Source: Berberis thunbergii
Taxonomy: Eukaryota > Streptophyta > Magnoliopsida > Ranunculales > Berberidaceae
Length of the DNA stretch: 64,000 bases
Assembly: GCA_003290165.1 (NCBI GenBank)
Contig: QNQO01000502.1
Location: 372,001-436,000, forward strand
Direction of reading: 5' to 3'
Position numbers and translations under genes: made by a program. Position 1 is the stretch's first letter; the number at the start of each line of letters is the position of its first letter. The notes beneath the pieces are model-generated. The model was not told where the DNA came from, did no database searches, and saw only the letters and a program-made list of their open reading frames with translations. Below are positions 46,810 through 58,187 of this stretch, in pieces.

Positions 46810-46998
46810 GAATTATTCTACATGGTGAAGACACGAGCGAGGGGAGGGAGGTGACAGGGTGGGGATCGTTCACCTCCATTGAAATGCGCGTGCCAAAATA
46901 AATGACACACATCCCGAAGGAGATGAACAGTCCCCACCTCGCCACCTCCCTCCTCTCGCTCGTTTCCCCGCCCACTTCCTCGACATTTAGAATTCCTC
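46810..46998. mobile_element. Foldback MITE (Mutator-like), copy 2
   Basis: 189 bp with inverted arms (GAATTATTCTACATGG and, from the right, GAGGAATTCTAAATGTCGAGG). Perfect 9-bp target duplication ATTTATCAA at 46801-46809 and 46999-47007. The sister segment at about 42190-42205 has the single uninterrupted GTCAATTTATCAATCC. Confidence 0.93.
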
Positions 46999-47620
46999 AT
47001 TTATCAATCCATCGATAATGAACCAACGAAAACAATATCATATATTAAAGACAAATTACCAGTCCCACAGTCACCCAAGCGATGCAAACTAAATGACAAA
47101 TCGGCAGTAGGTGAATGTCGAATAACCTGTTGACGCCACATTCGGCCGCATTGATGCCGAATTCATCATCATCCACTGTAATATTGACACAACCGATTCG
47201 TTCAATTTGGTTTGGTTTTGTTTCGATTTGACCACCGAGACATAATGTAAGTCATCTCAGTCCTTGTCATTGAAGTTGACAATATCGGTGTGAGTCAAAC
47301 GAGTTTTGAAGAACTCAGTCCGATCCTTAACCCGTACAGTCTCCGAGTCATGACTCTTTTGTGGAATTTTTATGAAGAAGAAGTCAGCTTTGGAGACACG
47401 CGAGAAGCACGCGACTGTGTCCACTTGTCAGCCTGTGAGATATACTTCTTATAATGTCTGATCAAAGAGTTGAATTAGGAGAACAAATTGACCAAATCTC
47501 ACTTGTTCACGCTTGAATTAGGAGAACAAATTGACCAAATTGGTCTTGAATTAGGAGAACAAACCTCACTTGTTCGCTCTATGATGTAGAGGTTCGGTCT
47601 CTGTTCTGAAAAAAATATAT

Positions 47621-47809
47621 CGAAAATTCTAAATGTCGAGAAAGTGGGCGAGGAAAACAGCGAGGGAGGGAAGAAACTGTCCATCCCCTTTGGGATGCGT
47701 GCATGAAAAATAACAGCATGCATTCTGAGGGAGATGGATGGCTCCCTCCTTCCCTCTCACCCTCCCTCGCTGTTTTCCTCTCCCAATCCCTTGACAGGTA
47801 GAACACCTC
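47621..47809. mobile_element. Foldback MITE (Mutator-like), copy 3
   Basis: 189 bp; left arm CGAAAATTCTAAATGTCGAG, right arm reverse complement GAGGTGTTCTACCTGTCAAG; inner GGAAAACAGCGAGGGAGG pairs. Perfect 9-bp target duplication AAAATATAT (47612-47620 and 47810-47818). Copy III near 51055-51100 lacks it and has an expanded A/TA/GA microsatellite at the same place. Confidence 0.9.
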
Positions 47810-48137
47810 AAAATATATATAAAGAAAAATTTGGTCTTTATTATGTCAGTGAGAGGGTTGTGTGATAGAACTTGTATCAACATTTTCAAAAGAAAATAGA
47901 TTAGAGTAATCAAATAAATAAATAAATTTTTTATCAGTAAATATACAATCAAATAACAAAAATTTGCATAACAAAAGAAATTAACTCCATTTTCCATATA
48001 AAAAGATTAACTAAATAATCTTGATTTTCTGAATTATTACTCCCGTTAGAATCTTTGTTTTTCTCTACCAAAGAAATAAAGTATCATATCAACTTTTTTT
48101 TTCCCTTAAAATTAAAGACCACTTTGATTTCTTTTAG

Positions 48138-48323
48138 CGAAAATTCTTGGGGTCGAGAGAGAGGGAACAAGGGAAAGGGGCGAGGGATGGGTGAAAGCCA
48201 CCTATTAGCTTCGAGATAAGTGACATCACACATTTTGAAATTGAAATGCTTATCTCGAGGCCAAATGGGTGGTACCCTCGCCTCTTTCCCTCGATCCCTA
48301 GCAAAGCTCTTCTCTGCTAGCTC
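48138..48323. mobile_element. Foldback MITE, degenerate copy 4
   Basis: About 186 bp; left arm CGAAAATTCTTGGGGTCGAG, inner right arm reverse complement GCTAGGGATCGAGGGAAAG. Flanks TTCTTTTAG (48129-48137) and TTCTGTTAG (48324-48332) are a 9-bp duplication with one mismatch. Copy III reads straight through as TTCTTTTAGAGTAGGGA near 51401-51417. Confidence 0.7.
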
Positions 48324-48511
48324 TTCTGTTAGAGTAGGGAGTTTGCACCATACACCATGGACTAGACTATCTAAACATTTTTCTTCAAGAGATGCCATAG
48401 GTTCTCCACGTAAGGTACAATGGCTTAAAAAAAAAATTTAATGCTTAAATGTAAGTTATAAAAGTTTGATAAAGCCTGAATGTAAGTTATAAATAAAAAT
48501 GTTTATAGTCC

Positions 48512-49500
48512 TTCTTCTTTTTTTTTTTTTTTTTTTTTTTGGAAAGTAAATTGAGTTTTAAGGACTTCAAAACCTTTATATAAATGAAACAAAAGCAAAA
48601 ACAAAAACAAAAATAAAAAAGAAATAAACTCTCACAAGAAAGAGAATTTTAGTGAGAGTGAACATGGTTACTAGGCTTATAAAAATCTTCAACTAGCATC
48701 GGTCAAAGAAAAAACCTCTTATTTTTCATCCATGTCTCATTTGTTAAGGAGAAAATGATTCAACCTTTGTACTTTTGTTTGCTTTCCTAGCTCTAGAGGA
48801 TCTTCGAGGGCAGAGACTAAAATCTTTAGTGCAAGATTTTGAAAACAAATCGCTTGCAACCTCTTCACTAGAAGGATCTTGCTCATGTTTCTCGTTACTA
48901 CTCTGCTCATCTGTTGTGGTGTTCTCTTGTCCTGAGTCGGTGTGTGTTCACTTGCCTCAACATTAGCACTACGCTCAAGCATTGGGTTTATAAGAATCAA
49001 TGGTTGTGGACTCGGCTTTATTACATCTCTCTGATTGTCATTTATGTTATGCTCTGCCACATTGACAGCCTCTATACTGATCACATTCCCTGCCTTTTCT
49101 GTGATAGGCCTTGGACTCCCCTCTAAACTGGGTGGAGTCTTCGACTTGAATGTATGTCTACCCTTGGCGATCGTCCAACCATCGGAGTTTTGTCTTTCTA
49201 GTGGTTGGATCATACCCGTAGCTCGTCATACCATATGGCCTGGAGTATTAATTTCTTTGCTTTTTGAACACTGTTGTTTTGTATGACAAAAAACTGCACA
49301 AAAACTTCATTTAACAGAAATCCATGCATACTCAACTTCAACTATTTTTTCTTATCTCCATTGATAACCACAAGGATGTCTTTGGATAATTGGTTGTTTA
49401 CATCCACCTCCACACACACCATCGCATACGCTAATCTTGTCCTTTCTTCAGTAGCTTTGTCAAACATGATAGGCAAAAATTGGTGAACTTTAAAATGCGG
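48512..49500 (-). pseudogene. LINE ORF1 relic (DUF4283/CCHC type)
   Basis: On the minus strand: FDKATEERTRLAYAMVCVEV, then NNQLSKDILVVINGDK, then after a frame change a CSFC..H..C zinc-knuckle-like piece and an open frame 48737-49213 (GWTIAKGRHTFKSKTPP). It ends in poly-A (plus-strand T run at about 48513-48540) preceded by CTTTCC, the same tail as the LINE at 58440-60468. ORF1 proteins of plant LINEs bind the element RNA. Stops and frameshifts disable this copy. Confidence 0.75.
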
Positions 49501-49897
49501 CGAGCTCTCTAAATTGGTAAAAATTATTCGACCACTGCTCTGAATGTAACATCCTACTTGTTTGGTGGCATTTTGGTTGACAACCCCTCTGCCAAAGGAT
49601 TATGATTTTGCCAAATTTATTGGATCCTTTAAACCTTGCTTGCTTTGGAACGAAAGCGTAAAAAATTGAATTAACAAACAAAACAAAAATGTAAAGTTTA
49701 CACAATTCTTCCTTTAGTTGTTTCACCGATATGGCATGGAGTGTGTCATTTCATGGTTAGTGTTTTCACGCGCTTTACGATTATGTTGGATTGTGATGCT
49801 CTTATCTTAATACTAATTCCGAAGAAACTCATTTCGTACAGACTTCCTATAAAAAAAAACCCGTCAGTGATTAAGAATTGTAAACCAAAAGTTTTAC

Positions 49898-50061
49898 TTT
49901 TTTTTTTTTTTTTGTTCAAACACGAATATGGTTATTAATGAAAGAAAGGGAAACAAAATACAAAGATAAACATGCCTATATCAAGGACTGTCAAGACACT
50001 ATGAAAGTGTCAAAACCCAAATCCCTAAACAAATTACATGCCGTACCCATCCTCCTTAAAC
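49898..50061 (-). mobile_element. Short LINE 3' end (minus)
   Basis: 164 bp matching the start of the insertion at 43043 (T run, GTTCAAACACGAA.A.GG). Perfect 10-bp target duplication AAAGTTTTAC at 49888-49897 and 50062-50071. Copies I (about 43910) and III (about 53430) have the uninterrupted CAAAAGTTTTACGAAAACC. Confidence 0.92.
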
Positions 50062-50597
50062 AAAGTTTTACGAAAACCTTTTCTTTTAAAAAAAATATTA
50101 AGTAGTCACACTTAAGCAATCATGGCATGTATTAGGAATCAAATTTACTTGGACAACTCTCGAAAGTGACATACTTAATATGACAACATAACTAACCTAA
50201 CATGGCTTATGTAGGAAATGTTAATTTTTTCCCCTTTACCCTCCGCACTTCATGTCGATAGTAGGTATTGAACCCAGTTTGTTGTACCAATTTCTTTATG
50301 TTCTAGTGAGATCGATTGACTTAATCAACAATCTAATATTGTTAAAAGTTCTTAATTTAACACAAGAGATGAGAATGCTTAAATTACAATAATCTAGAAT
50401 TTAGATTTGATTTTGCCGATTTTGTGGGAACTATTCAGTCCTCCCTTGTTCAGACAAATAAGACTTGTTAAACAGAGTCTCTTTCTCCATCTGTAGTACA
50501 AGTCCAATGGAGTAGAGCCGAATTTTGACAAACAACCCAAGAATCTCTCTACTTGTATGAAATACAAAAATTAAAATATCTCCATCGTCTTACTATC

Positions 50598-50860
50598 TAA
50601 ACTATAGGGGTGCTCAGCAAGAGAATGAGAGGGTGAAAAACAACTGGCAAAACAGAAGAGAAGAGGAAGGACGCAATGGAGATGGTAACGATGAAACAAT
50701 AATATCTTGCAGAGCAGAGAGTCGAGTTCCTGAATCTGCATTGCGACCAATGCACTGGGATGAGGAAGACAGAGTGATAGATCCCACTACAACCCCACCG
50801 CTAGATGATGATCAGGCATGGAGAGTTGAATTTGGAGCAATATATCGGGAGCATTATTAA
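50598..50860 (+). pseudogene. Duplicated last exon of the kinesin-12, broken
   Basis: Nearly identical in DNA to 37281-37530, beginning AACTATAGGGG.GCTCAGC and ending with the same DDDQAWR.EFGAIY terminus and stop. Small deletions and insertions after ENERVKN shift the frame through the coiled-coil part, and the ESALRP and DEEDRV pieces return later. No motor or other exons are nearby. It is a partial copy of the functional gene's 3' end, about 13 kb away. Confidence 0.9.
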
Positions 50861-50884
50861 ACTCATTTAAGAGAGTTAGCTTTC

Positions 50885-51010
50885 ACCAATGGCATGACAA
50901 CTCAATAGTTAGAGCTTGGCGGATGGTATCACTAGGTCATGAATTCAAACTCAGCTTTCATTGCATTTCAAAACTTTATAAAAACTTTGCTTGCCTTTCA
51001 AAAAAAAAGA
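50885..51010 (+). mobile_element. tRNA-derived SINE (plus)
   Basis: GGCATGACAACTCAATAGTT, AGAGCTTGGCGGATGGTATC, then a B-box-like ATTCAAACTC, ending TTTGCTTGCCTTTC and A9. Same family as 24709. Confidence 0.65.
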
Positions 51011-51060
51011 CTCAACTTTGGAGGCACGCGAGAAGCATGGAGAGGTTCGGTCTCTATTTT

Positions 51061-51064
51061 GAAA

Positions 51065-51124
<60 letters not shown>
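51061..51124. repeat. A(n)-TA(n)-GA(n) compound microsatellite
   Basis: About 20 A residues, then AT/TA repeats, then GA repeats. Sister copy II has only A7-TATAT at this place, split by a MITE. Confidence 0.85.
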
Positions 51125-51126
<2 letters not shown>

Positions 51127-51417
51127 TTTAGTCTTTATTATGTCAGAGAAAGCGTTGTATGATAGAACATGTATCAACGTATTCAAAAAGAAAATTAGGG
51201 TAGCCAAATAAAGAGTCAATTTTCCGTCAGTAAATGGACAATCAAATTACAAAAATCTACATAACAAAGGAAATTAATTTCATTTCTCATAGAAAATGAT
51301 TAACCAAACAGACTTTTATAGTCTGAATGTCAACTTTTTTTTTCCCTTAAAATTAAAGACCACAAGAAAATGCATAATTTGTTCAATGATTGCGGTTGAT
51401 TTCTTTTAGAGTAGGGA

Positions 51418-52316
51418 CATGGGCGGACGTACTAAGGGGCGAGGGGGGGGGGGTTTAAATATTTTTAGTATATATATTTTAGTCTTAAAAAATCGATTAT
51501 ATAATATAGAATACAATATGTTATTGTTTATGAAAATATTCAAACATGTCTTAGTTGGTGTAGTGGTTGGAGGTTTATCACTTTTAGTAAAAGACCTGAG
51601 TTCAATGCAATTTTTATTTTATTAGTAATTGCAAACATTAAAAAATGTTTAGTTTAATAAAATTTATTAACATTAAATAAATGAATTGTTTTTCACAAGT
51701 AATATTAAACCCCTAACAAAAAAATATTTAAAATTAATATATAAAATAATAACGATAGAATTCAATGAAAATATATACCATTAGCCAACTCGAATAAAAT
51801 TTGAGCCTCATATAAACTATTTTTATTTGAAATTGTATTATGATCATATTAGATTCGCAAATTTCAATTTTTTTTAGCTTCACCTACGACTTATCCTAAT
51901 TATTTTGTGATTCTCAATTCTAGACAATCAGGCTTTATAGCCACTTTTTGGTCAGATTTTAAGTTTTTTACATTTCTATCCATTCTATAGATAACGTTTG
52001 TGATTGAATTTTAAAGAGAATGGGTAAATGTGTAAAAATGCTCTAGCCTGACCAAAAAATGGCTTTAAAGTCTGGCTGCATAGACAAACTCTTTTGTGAT
52101 ATTAGTTATATATTCTAGTTATTATGCTTGTTTGCTCTTTGCTAAGGTTATCAATAGTGACCTTATTTTGGATTAAATTGTATTTTTTATAGTTAATTTT
52201 TTTTATTAGTTACTAGCTTCGGTAAAAAAAAATGTTTTACCATTAATAACTACTATTATCAACTAATAAGTATTTTTCATTTCACCCCCTCGACTAAAAT
52301 CCTGGGTCCACCCCTA
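51418..52316. mobile_element. Non-autonomous hAT-like transposon
   Basis: 899 bp with inverted ends CATGGGCGGAC and, from the right, TAGGGGTGGAC. A perfect 8-bp target duplication AGTAGGGA lies at 51410-51417 and 52317-52324. Sister copy II has the empty site (TAGAGTAGGGAGTTTGC, about 48330-48346). No transposase is encoded. Confidence 0.9.
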
Positions 52317-52597
52317 AGTAGGGAGTTTGCGCCTTATACCATGGAGTAGACGATCTAAACATTTTTCTTCAATAGATATTATAGTTTCTCCACGTAAGGT
52401 ACAATGGTTTTATAAACTTTAAATGCTTAAATGTAAGTTATAAAAGTTTGATAATGCCAGAATGTAAGTTATAAAAATGTTTATAGTCCTTAAATATGGG
52501 AGAAGAGTTGCTCTTAATTACAACCTAAAAAGTTCATGATGAATTATGAATTTGGTGATTATGTGTTCACTTGCTTGTTAACATTCACATTAGAGCC

Positions 52598-52757
52598 AAT
52601 GACGGTTCAATAGTTAGAGTTTGTCGGATGGTACTGCTAGGTCATAGATACAAATACAACCGGCGACATGTTTATTAGTTTATAGTGTATTGATCAGTTC
52701 TAATTTTTGATAGATTATGAGATTCTGAAAACCCAACTCACCTTAAAAAAAAAAAAA
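52598..52757 (+). mobile_element. Degenerate SINE in segmental copy III
   Basis: GACGGTTCAATAGTTAGAG, TCGGATGGTACTGCTAGGTC, ending CAACTCACCTT and A15. Counterpart of 42832-43012. Confidence 0.5.
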
Positions 52758-53904
52758 AAATCAATATTCTAATAATATGGAAGCTAGCACTTATGGAGAA
52801 TTCAAACTTCATTATAAAAATGGTGCATTGATAGACTAATCAATTGATACATTAGAAAAGTATTAGTGATTTCAACCTCAAGATGGGATCATAGTCACAC
52901 AAATGCTTCTGTCCTACAAATTAATATATTTTTTTTCCAGTGGTTGTAACAAAACTTTGTAATCTTTCGTGAGATTTAGAATTCCTAGCAAGCAAAAGTT
53001 TGGTAATAATTCAACAATAATTAGCCATTGATGTGAACTTTGCGGGGAGCTCTCTAAATTGGTAAAAATTATTCAAACGCTGCCCTGACTGTAACATCAT
53101 ACTTGTTTGGTGGCATTTTGGTTGACAACTCCTCTGCCAAAGGATTACGATTTTTCCCAATTTATTGGGTCCTTTAAACCTTGTTTGCTTTGGAACGAAA
53201 GCATAAAAAGTTGAATTAACAAACAAGAACAAAATGTAAAGTTTACACAATTCTTTCTTTAGTGGTTTTTCCGATATGGCATGGAGTGTTTCATTTCATG
53301 GTTAGCATTTTCACGCGCTTTACAAATATGGTGAATGGATTGTGATGCTCTTATCTTAATACTATTTCCAAAGAAACTCATTTTGGTAAAGACTTCCTAT
53401 AAAAAAAATCCGTCAAGAATTGTAAATCAAAAGTTTTACGAAAACCTTTTCATTTTGAAAAAATATTAAGTAGTCACGCTTAAGCAATCATGACATGTAT
53501 TAGGGTCATATTTACTTGAACAACTCTCCAAAGTTACGCGTTAAATGTTTTCCCCCCTTAACCCTCTTCACTCCATGTCATTAGTAGGTATTGAACTCAG
53601 TTCGTTGTACAAATTTCTTTATATTCTAGGGATGAGATTGATTGACTTAATCAACAATACTTAAATTAAATTACAATCATCTAGAATTTAGATTCGATTT
53701 TGCCGATTTTGTGGGAACTATTCAGTCCCTTGTTCAGAAAAATAGGACTTATTAAACAGAGTCTCTTTCCCCCTCTGTAGTACAAGCCAAATGGAGTTAC
53801 AGCCGAATTTGACAAACAACCCAAGAATCTCTCGACTTGTATGAAGTACAAAATACAAAAACAACTAAATGTCATTTGTCTTGTGCCACATCGAAATTTG
53901 ATAT

Positions 53905-54440
53905 TAGGGTTTGTGCACCATTTGGTTCAGGCTCGGTTAAACGATAAACCGGTATGGTTTTACTAAGTTAGATTGAATCGAATTGTCTATCTTCTCATGC
54001 CAATTAAGATGATACCAAACTGAACTGATTATCTTCTCTCGTCCAACTAAATCTAAAACCAAACTAACTTTACAAATGTTATTAGAGTTATTTTCTTCAG
54101 CAATATCTATTAATATGATTTTATCTGGCTTATGTTCACGAGTTAAAATAATTTTTTGATTTTTCGTTCTTATGAACCTAATCAAATTGATTACAACAAG
54201 AAATGGTCGTGAAATACTTGGATAGGTTTGGCTTGGTCAGTTTCTTCTATTTGTTTTCAGAATCTCATTTGATAGTATGAGATTAACAATGTAGAGCGAG
54301 TTGAATCTAACTAGATTGTTTGTGTTTGTCTTCTCAAACAACTTCCTATCAAATCGGAAGAGCCTGTTCATTTTGGCTCTCATCGTTTAAAAATGTTCAT
54401 TTCAAATTGAACCGAACCGAACCGAACTAAACCGAACCTA
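53905..54440. mobile_element. Possible eroded hAT-type MITE
   Basis: Left end TAGGGTTTGTGCACC followed by GGTTCAGGCTCGGTT; right end is the reverse complement of a TAGGTTCGGTTTAGTTCGG-like sequence (repeated GAACC words). Such CGGTT-rich ends occur in plant hAT MITEs. No target duplication found. Confidence 0.35.
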
Positions 54441-54962
54441 TTATAAAAAAACCCAATCCAACATACTCTCATCTTGGTATGAATCAAGTTGACCTAATCA
54501 GTGTGGGGATACACCACCAAATGGTTAGCTCAAGTAGGAGTTCACCTAATTTTCCCTAAACCTTTGTAGTACAGAATCAATTTACGCGCTTGAAACAGGT
54601 GAGAAAAGGTAAAAGGAGTTGTTGAGAAATAGAGAAGCACAATGGAAACTCCAAATCCTCAGACCAATTCTTTAAAAACACAACATGATAAAAAAAAAAA
54701 AAAAACTTCCTCCCTAGCCGGCACAGTCAACAACAACCCCCAACTCCTCTGTTTTTTTTCTCTCTTAAAAGGGCCTCACCTCTCTCTGAGATTACCATTC
54801 CCACAAGGCAAAATCTCATATTTGTGTGTTTTTCTGACTTTAACACCATTTAAGAGAACCCCAGACCATCAAAACTAAACTTTCAGATCAGTTTTCCTGT
54901 CTGAGTATCTGAAGAAAAAAAAAATCCCCTGTTATTTTGGCTCTGTTTTTGATACAACAACC
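54441..54962. other. 5' flank and leader of the second cytochrome b561 gene
   Basis: Includes a pyrimidine-rich stretch (CTCCTCTGTTTTTTTTCTCTC) and GGCCTCACCTCTCTCTGAG, typical of a plant promoter or leader. No confident TATA box. Confidence 0.4.
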
Positions 54963-56966
54963 ATGGCTATGTTGAAACCAATGTTGGTTCTCTGTGTGGT
55001 AATTTCTATGTTTTTATCATCTTCAGCTCAGACATGTAGAAGCCACACCTTCACTAGTAACAGACTTTTCAGTGCATGTAATGATCTGCCTGTGTTGAAT
55101 TCCTTCCTTCACTGGACCTACAGCCCCACGAATCGAACTGTTAACTTTGCTTACAGACACTCTAATTTGGGTGCAAATGAATGGGTTGCTTGGGCAATCA
55201 ACCCTACTGGGAGAGGTATGATTGGTGCCCAATGTTTTGTGGCTTTTCAAGCGAGTGGAAGGATCAATGCTTATACCTCACCTGTGTCTGGCTATACCAC
55301 CAGATTAACTCAAGGGAATCTATCTTTCCCTGTTCAGAGTGTTGATGCTGAGTTTAGAAACAATGAAATGACCATCTTTGGTAGTTTTTTGCTTCCTGGA
55401 ACAAGTACTAGTGTTAATCAGGTTTGGCAAGAGGGTCCTCTTGCTGGGACTACTCCTGGAAGGCATCCAACCACTGGGGCTAATATTCAATCTGTAGGTA
55501 CTATAGATTTTGTCTCCGGACAGGCCTCGGGAGGTGGCGGAGCCGGTAACGCTAGAATTCGCCGCAGGAATGTAAGTAGTTTATGATTTTTGTGTTGAAT
55601 TTTGCAATAGATTTTTTTTTTTGAAAGGCGAGATGGGTTTTTAAGGATTCCATAACCTATCAACTGGTGACGTATAGGTCAACAATTTTGCAATAGATTT
55701 GATAGCTTGAATTAGTTATTGGTTGAATCCACAAGTTTTGAATTAGGTATTAGTTGAACCACAATGATTTAGAGAAGGGTTAGTTAAAAGGAACAATTTC
55801 CAAATCTAGGGAAAAAAAAAGTCTGAGAATTTTGTGATTTTGGTTGTGGGGGGTGTTAGTTTTTTAGTCTAGGAGTTCTGATTCGTATTAGATTAGTTTG
55901 GATGTTTTCTTGTTATGTTACCGTAAGTCGAATTCTAAGTCTGGGTTCTGTTTGAAATGGAATTTTCAGATTCATGGAGTTTTGAATGCAGTGAGTTGGG
56001 GAACTCTTATGCCTCTAGGTGCTGTGATCGCAAGGTACTTGAAGGTGGCGAAATCAGCAAACCCTGCTTGGTTTTACCTTCACATTGGTTGCCAGTTTTC
56101 GGCCTATGTTGTTGGTGTTGCAGGATGGGGAACTGGTCTCAAGCTTGGGAAAGAGTCTACTAGTGTTCAATACAATCCCCACAGGAACATCGGCATTACA
56201 CTTTTCGCTCTTGGTACACTTCAGGTATATTTCTCTACATTTTCCTTGTTTATACTGTTTTCAATAGCGCGTTTCGCGTATATATAATTAGGTGCAAAAC
56301 TGCACACTTCTGCATTAACTTGGAGTGGCATACACATACATCAACATATACACGCAGGCCTCAAAACTCATCCTGCCATACCATGGAAATTGCTGATTCA
56401 CAAGAACCACACTAGATAATTGTGGTTAAGTGTAGAATACGATGTTACAAAAACGAGTATTTTCGCAACATTACGTATTTTCAGCTGTGATGTTATGGCT
56501 AATTATCTGTTTTACCTAACTAACCAACAACTGACAATATACATTTCTAGAAACATGTACCAATTGCATTTCTTATCATGTTTGTATATATTTGTTCATG
56601 CATAGTGTGCTACTTGTTCCTCTTCTAAATGTAACCTTTTATTTGAATTTGGTTTAGGTGTTTGCCCTTCTTCTGAGGCCTAAGCCAGACCACAAGTACA
56701 GACTCTACTGGAACATCTACCACCACTTGACCGGTTACACTGTCATCATCCTGAGCGTCGTCAACATCTTCAAGGGTTTTGACATTCTAAAGCCCGAGGA
56801 CAAATGGAAGAGAATTTACACCGGGGTGATCATTGCAATTGGTGCCCTTGCTGTTGTATTGGAGGCCTTCACATGGATGGTAGTCATCAAGAGGAAACAG
56901 AATGAGAAGAAGTCTCACACCACCTCAAACGGAATGAACGGATATGGTCACCAACAGGGGGTGTAA
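54963..56966 (+). CDS. DOMON/cytochrome b561 protein (At3g25290/At4g12980-like), 3 exons
   Basis: A membrane electron-transfer protein of 390 residues. Exons 54963-55571, 55970-56224 and 56658-56966, all GT..AG and all in phase 0. Signal peptide at residues 1-22 ([20 protein letters not shown]). The DOMON domain spans about 45-165 ([44 protein letters not shown]). The cytochrome b561 core follows with the expected haem histidines in [24 protein letters not shown] and YHHLTGY, and membrane segments typical of the family. A gly-rich, basic linker ([14 protein letters not shown]) separates the two domains at the first intron. It is thought to move electrons from ascorbate across the plasma membrane. 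The ATG lies in a good context (ACCATGGCT). Complete and probably functional; distinct from the intronless relative at 22047. Confidence 0.95.
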
Positions 56967-58187
56967 ATCGAGGGCACGGTGATTCTACCATTGGTATATA
57001 TCTGTATGTTGTACTGTCTTTGGCACGATGAGCGTGAGTATTTTGTGTACCCCGATATATCGACAGAGCTAGTTAGAGATTAGAAATTATTCTTTGCTAG
57101 AGTGATTTAGTACCTACAGTGTTCTTTGAGCATGGTTGTTCATGCTACTTGGAGATGCATGTATTTCTTTTTGGTTTTATTTATGTACACTTACTTTATG
57201 TTGTATTTGAAATGAGCTTTTACATTTCATTTTGTTTAACGTCTACATCTTATTCTGAATTCCAGTTACTGGTTACATCATGCAAATGTTCGATAAACGC
57301 TGTGAGATTGGAATGGTTCTACTTGTACAAATGGCCAGAGATATCTTTCTATGTACTGCTGCGGTATCACCATACCACTAATGCCTGCTTAATCCTTGGG
57401 ATTCATCTGAAAATAACTCAATTCAAGTAACCATCAGCTGCAACTACTCAAACTTCTCATTTAAATCTCAAGTATAGATTGTCAATAGTTTTCAATAGCA
57501 TTAATTGATGGATAGAGATGGATGACCATTCAAGGTGATGGCAACATAAATTTTCAAATTCAACATAACTATGCAAATGAAGTAAAGAAAGTGAAGAAAC
57601 ATAACAACCTAACATGAGAGGATGATGAACCATCAACAACCAACAACCAAGGCCTACATTGCTTGTATACCCTGCCCAAGATAACCCAAAGTGGAAAGTT
57701 TTTAGTGCCAAGTTAAGGCCTATTGCAAGGAAATTAAAGCCTTAAGTTTATAGCCTTGACAACTCTTTTTCAATGTGGGAGCAATTTGGATCCCAACCAG
57801 GGATGACCCAGAGATCTTGGAGAGTCGATTCTAACTTCAAAAAAAATGTTGTCCCAAGTGCACAATAGTGTCAATTTGAAGGCCTGATTTGGACGCAATA
57901 TTGCTCGCTAGCCACTAGTACTCGGGCTCAGCTCTGCAGATGGCCCTCATATAAATTGAAATTTGATGGCATCGATAAAAAGGAATCCCGAACATTTTCC
58001 AATGAGGAACATATACTACAATCTTGTATTATTATTTTCTTAAGGTAAACAAGGATAAATTGTGAGAAGAATAAGGAAATAGATAAAAGATAATTATGTA
58101 GTTGTTATGCACATTGAAGATGTGAAAGAGAGGTTGGGAAACGAGTTTGCTCAACGATTAGTTTGAAAACATATGAGATTCTAGGGT
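56967..58187. other. Intergenic, downstream of the second cytochrome b561 gene
   Basis: Presumed 3' untranslated region, then AT-rich sequence. Frames at 57119-57430 and 57457-57711 resemble nothing known. Confidence 0.4.

Larger units (their letters stand above)
45955..50565. repeat. Segmental repeat, copy II
   Basis: Second homologous block. It contains three foldback MITEs (46810, 47621, 48138) and a LINE 3' end (49898) whose insertion sites are empty in at least one sister copy. It also holds a LINE ORF1 relic (48512-49500), which replaces the stretch matching 42720-43530. Confidence 0.75.
51010..53850. repeat. Segmental repeat, copy III
   Basis: Third homologous block, starting near GACTCAACTTTGGAGGCACGCG, which matches copy I at about 42558 and copy II at about 47380. 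It lacks the MITEs and LINE ends of its sisters but has its own hAT insertion (51418-52316). Confidence 0.7.

Noticed and set aside
54642..54878. 78-codon frame upstream of the second cytochrome b561 gene
   Set aside because: Low-complexity A run and pyrimidine tract; looks like promoter or leader, with no family resemblance.
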